Origin: Deltaproteobacteria bacterium
GTDB taxonomy: Bacteria; Desulfobacterota; Desulfarculia; Adiutricales; Adiutricaceae
Assembly: GCA_031288745.1 (NCBI GenBank)
Contig: JAITQT010000438.1
Location: 1 to 5,724 of the forward strand
Length of the DNA: 5,724 bases
Direction: 5' to 3'
Below the pieces are notes generated by a model. The model worked only from the letters and a program-made list of their open reading frames with translations. It was not told where the DNA came from and ran no database searches. Both the position numbers and the translations under genes were made by a program. This document shows positions 5,655 through 5,724 of the stretch, in pieces (position 1 is the stretch's first letter; every line of letters starts with the position of its first letter).

Positions 5655-5724
5655 ACGTTTAATTGCGCCATCAATTTAGTTTAAGCACCGCATAAGCTAA
5701 GGGCGTGTCCGTTCACAAATGTGA

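Noticed and set aside
5713..5724. TCACA-AA-TGTGA inverted repeat at the window edge, resembling half-sites of a CRP-type operator
   Set aside because: The half-sites are in the opposite order to a CRP site, the spacing is wrong, and the window ends before any downstream gene can be judged.

Overview
The window holds four intact protein-coding genes, one badly decayed gene, and three long stretches without genes. It looks like a chromosome segment from a Gram-negative bacterium. KdsD belongs to the Kdo/LPS pathway, RlpA is an outer-membrane-type lipoprotein, and a class C penicillin-binding protein of the PBP4 type is present. TGG is used for Trp and TAA/TAG for stops, so the genetic code looks standard. 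The genes are moderately GC-rich (many GCC, GGC and AAG codons), while the gene-free stretches are very AT-rich. Only about 60 percent of the window is coding. Together with the decayed gene, this suggests a lineage whose genome is eroding, such as a host-associated or symbiotic proteobacterium or desulfobacterium. That placement is inference and is not resolved by the sequence.

Layout: 1-497 is AT-rich with no gene. 498-1067 (minus) encodes a Lys/Pro/Ala-rich protein of 189 residues whose last 107 residues are twelve nonapeptide repeats. About 1083-1506 (plus) carries the remains of a gene broken by stops and at least one frame change. 1531-2982 (minus) is a PBP4-type D-Ala-D-Ala carboxypeptidase/endopeptidase (dacB). 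2950-3528 (plus) is an RlpA-type lytic transglycosylase lipoprotein whose 5' end overlaps or abuts that of dacB. 3529-4680 is AT-rich with palindromes and short repeats but no convincing gene. 4681-5640 (plus) is KdsD, arabinose-5-phosphate isomerase, with a SIS domain and two CBS domains. 5641-5724 is the start of the next intergenic region.

Three of the four genes serve the cell envelope. DacB trims or cleaves peptide cross-links in the periplasm, RlpA acts on peptide-poor glycan strands, and KdsD makes the precursor of Kdo for the LPS inner core. dacB and rlpA form a head-to-head pair with no spacer, so each gene's expression signals must lie in the other's coding sequence. The repeat protein is of unknown function. 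Its S/L-P-A-K-R motif recalls SPKK-type and AlgP/histone H1-like basic tails, so a nucleic-acid-binding role is possible. No obvious new multi-gene system is present. The items most worth a second look are the nonapeptide-repeat protein, the overlapping divergent cell-wall pair and the decayed gene.
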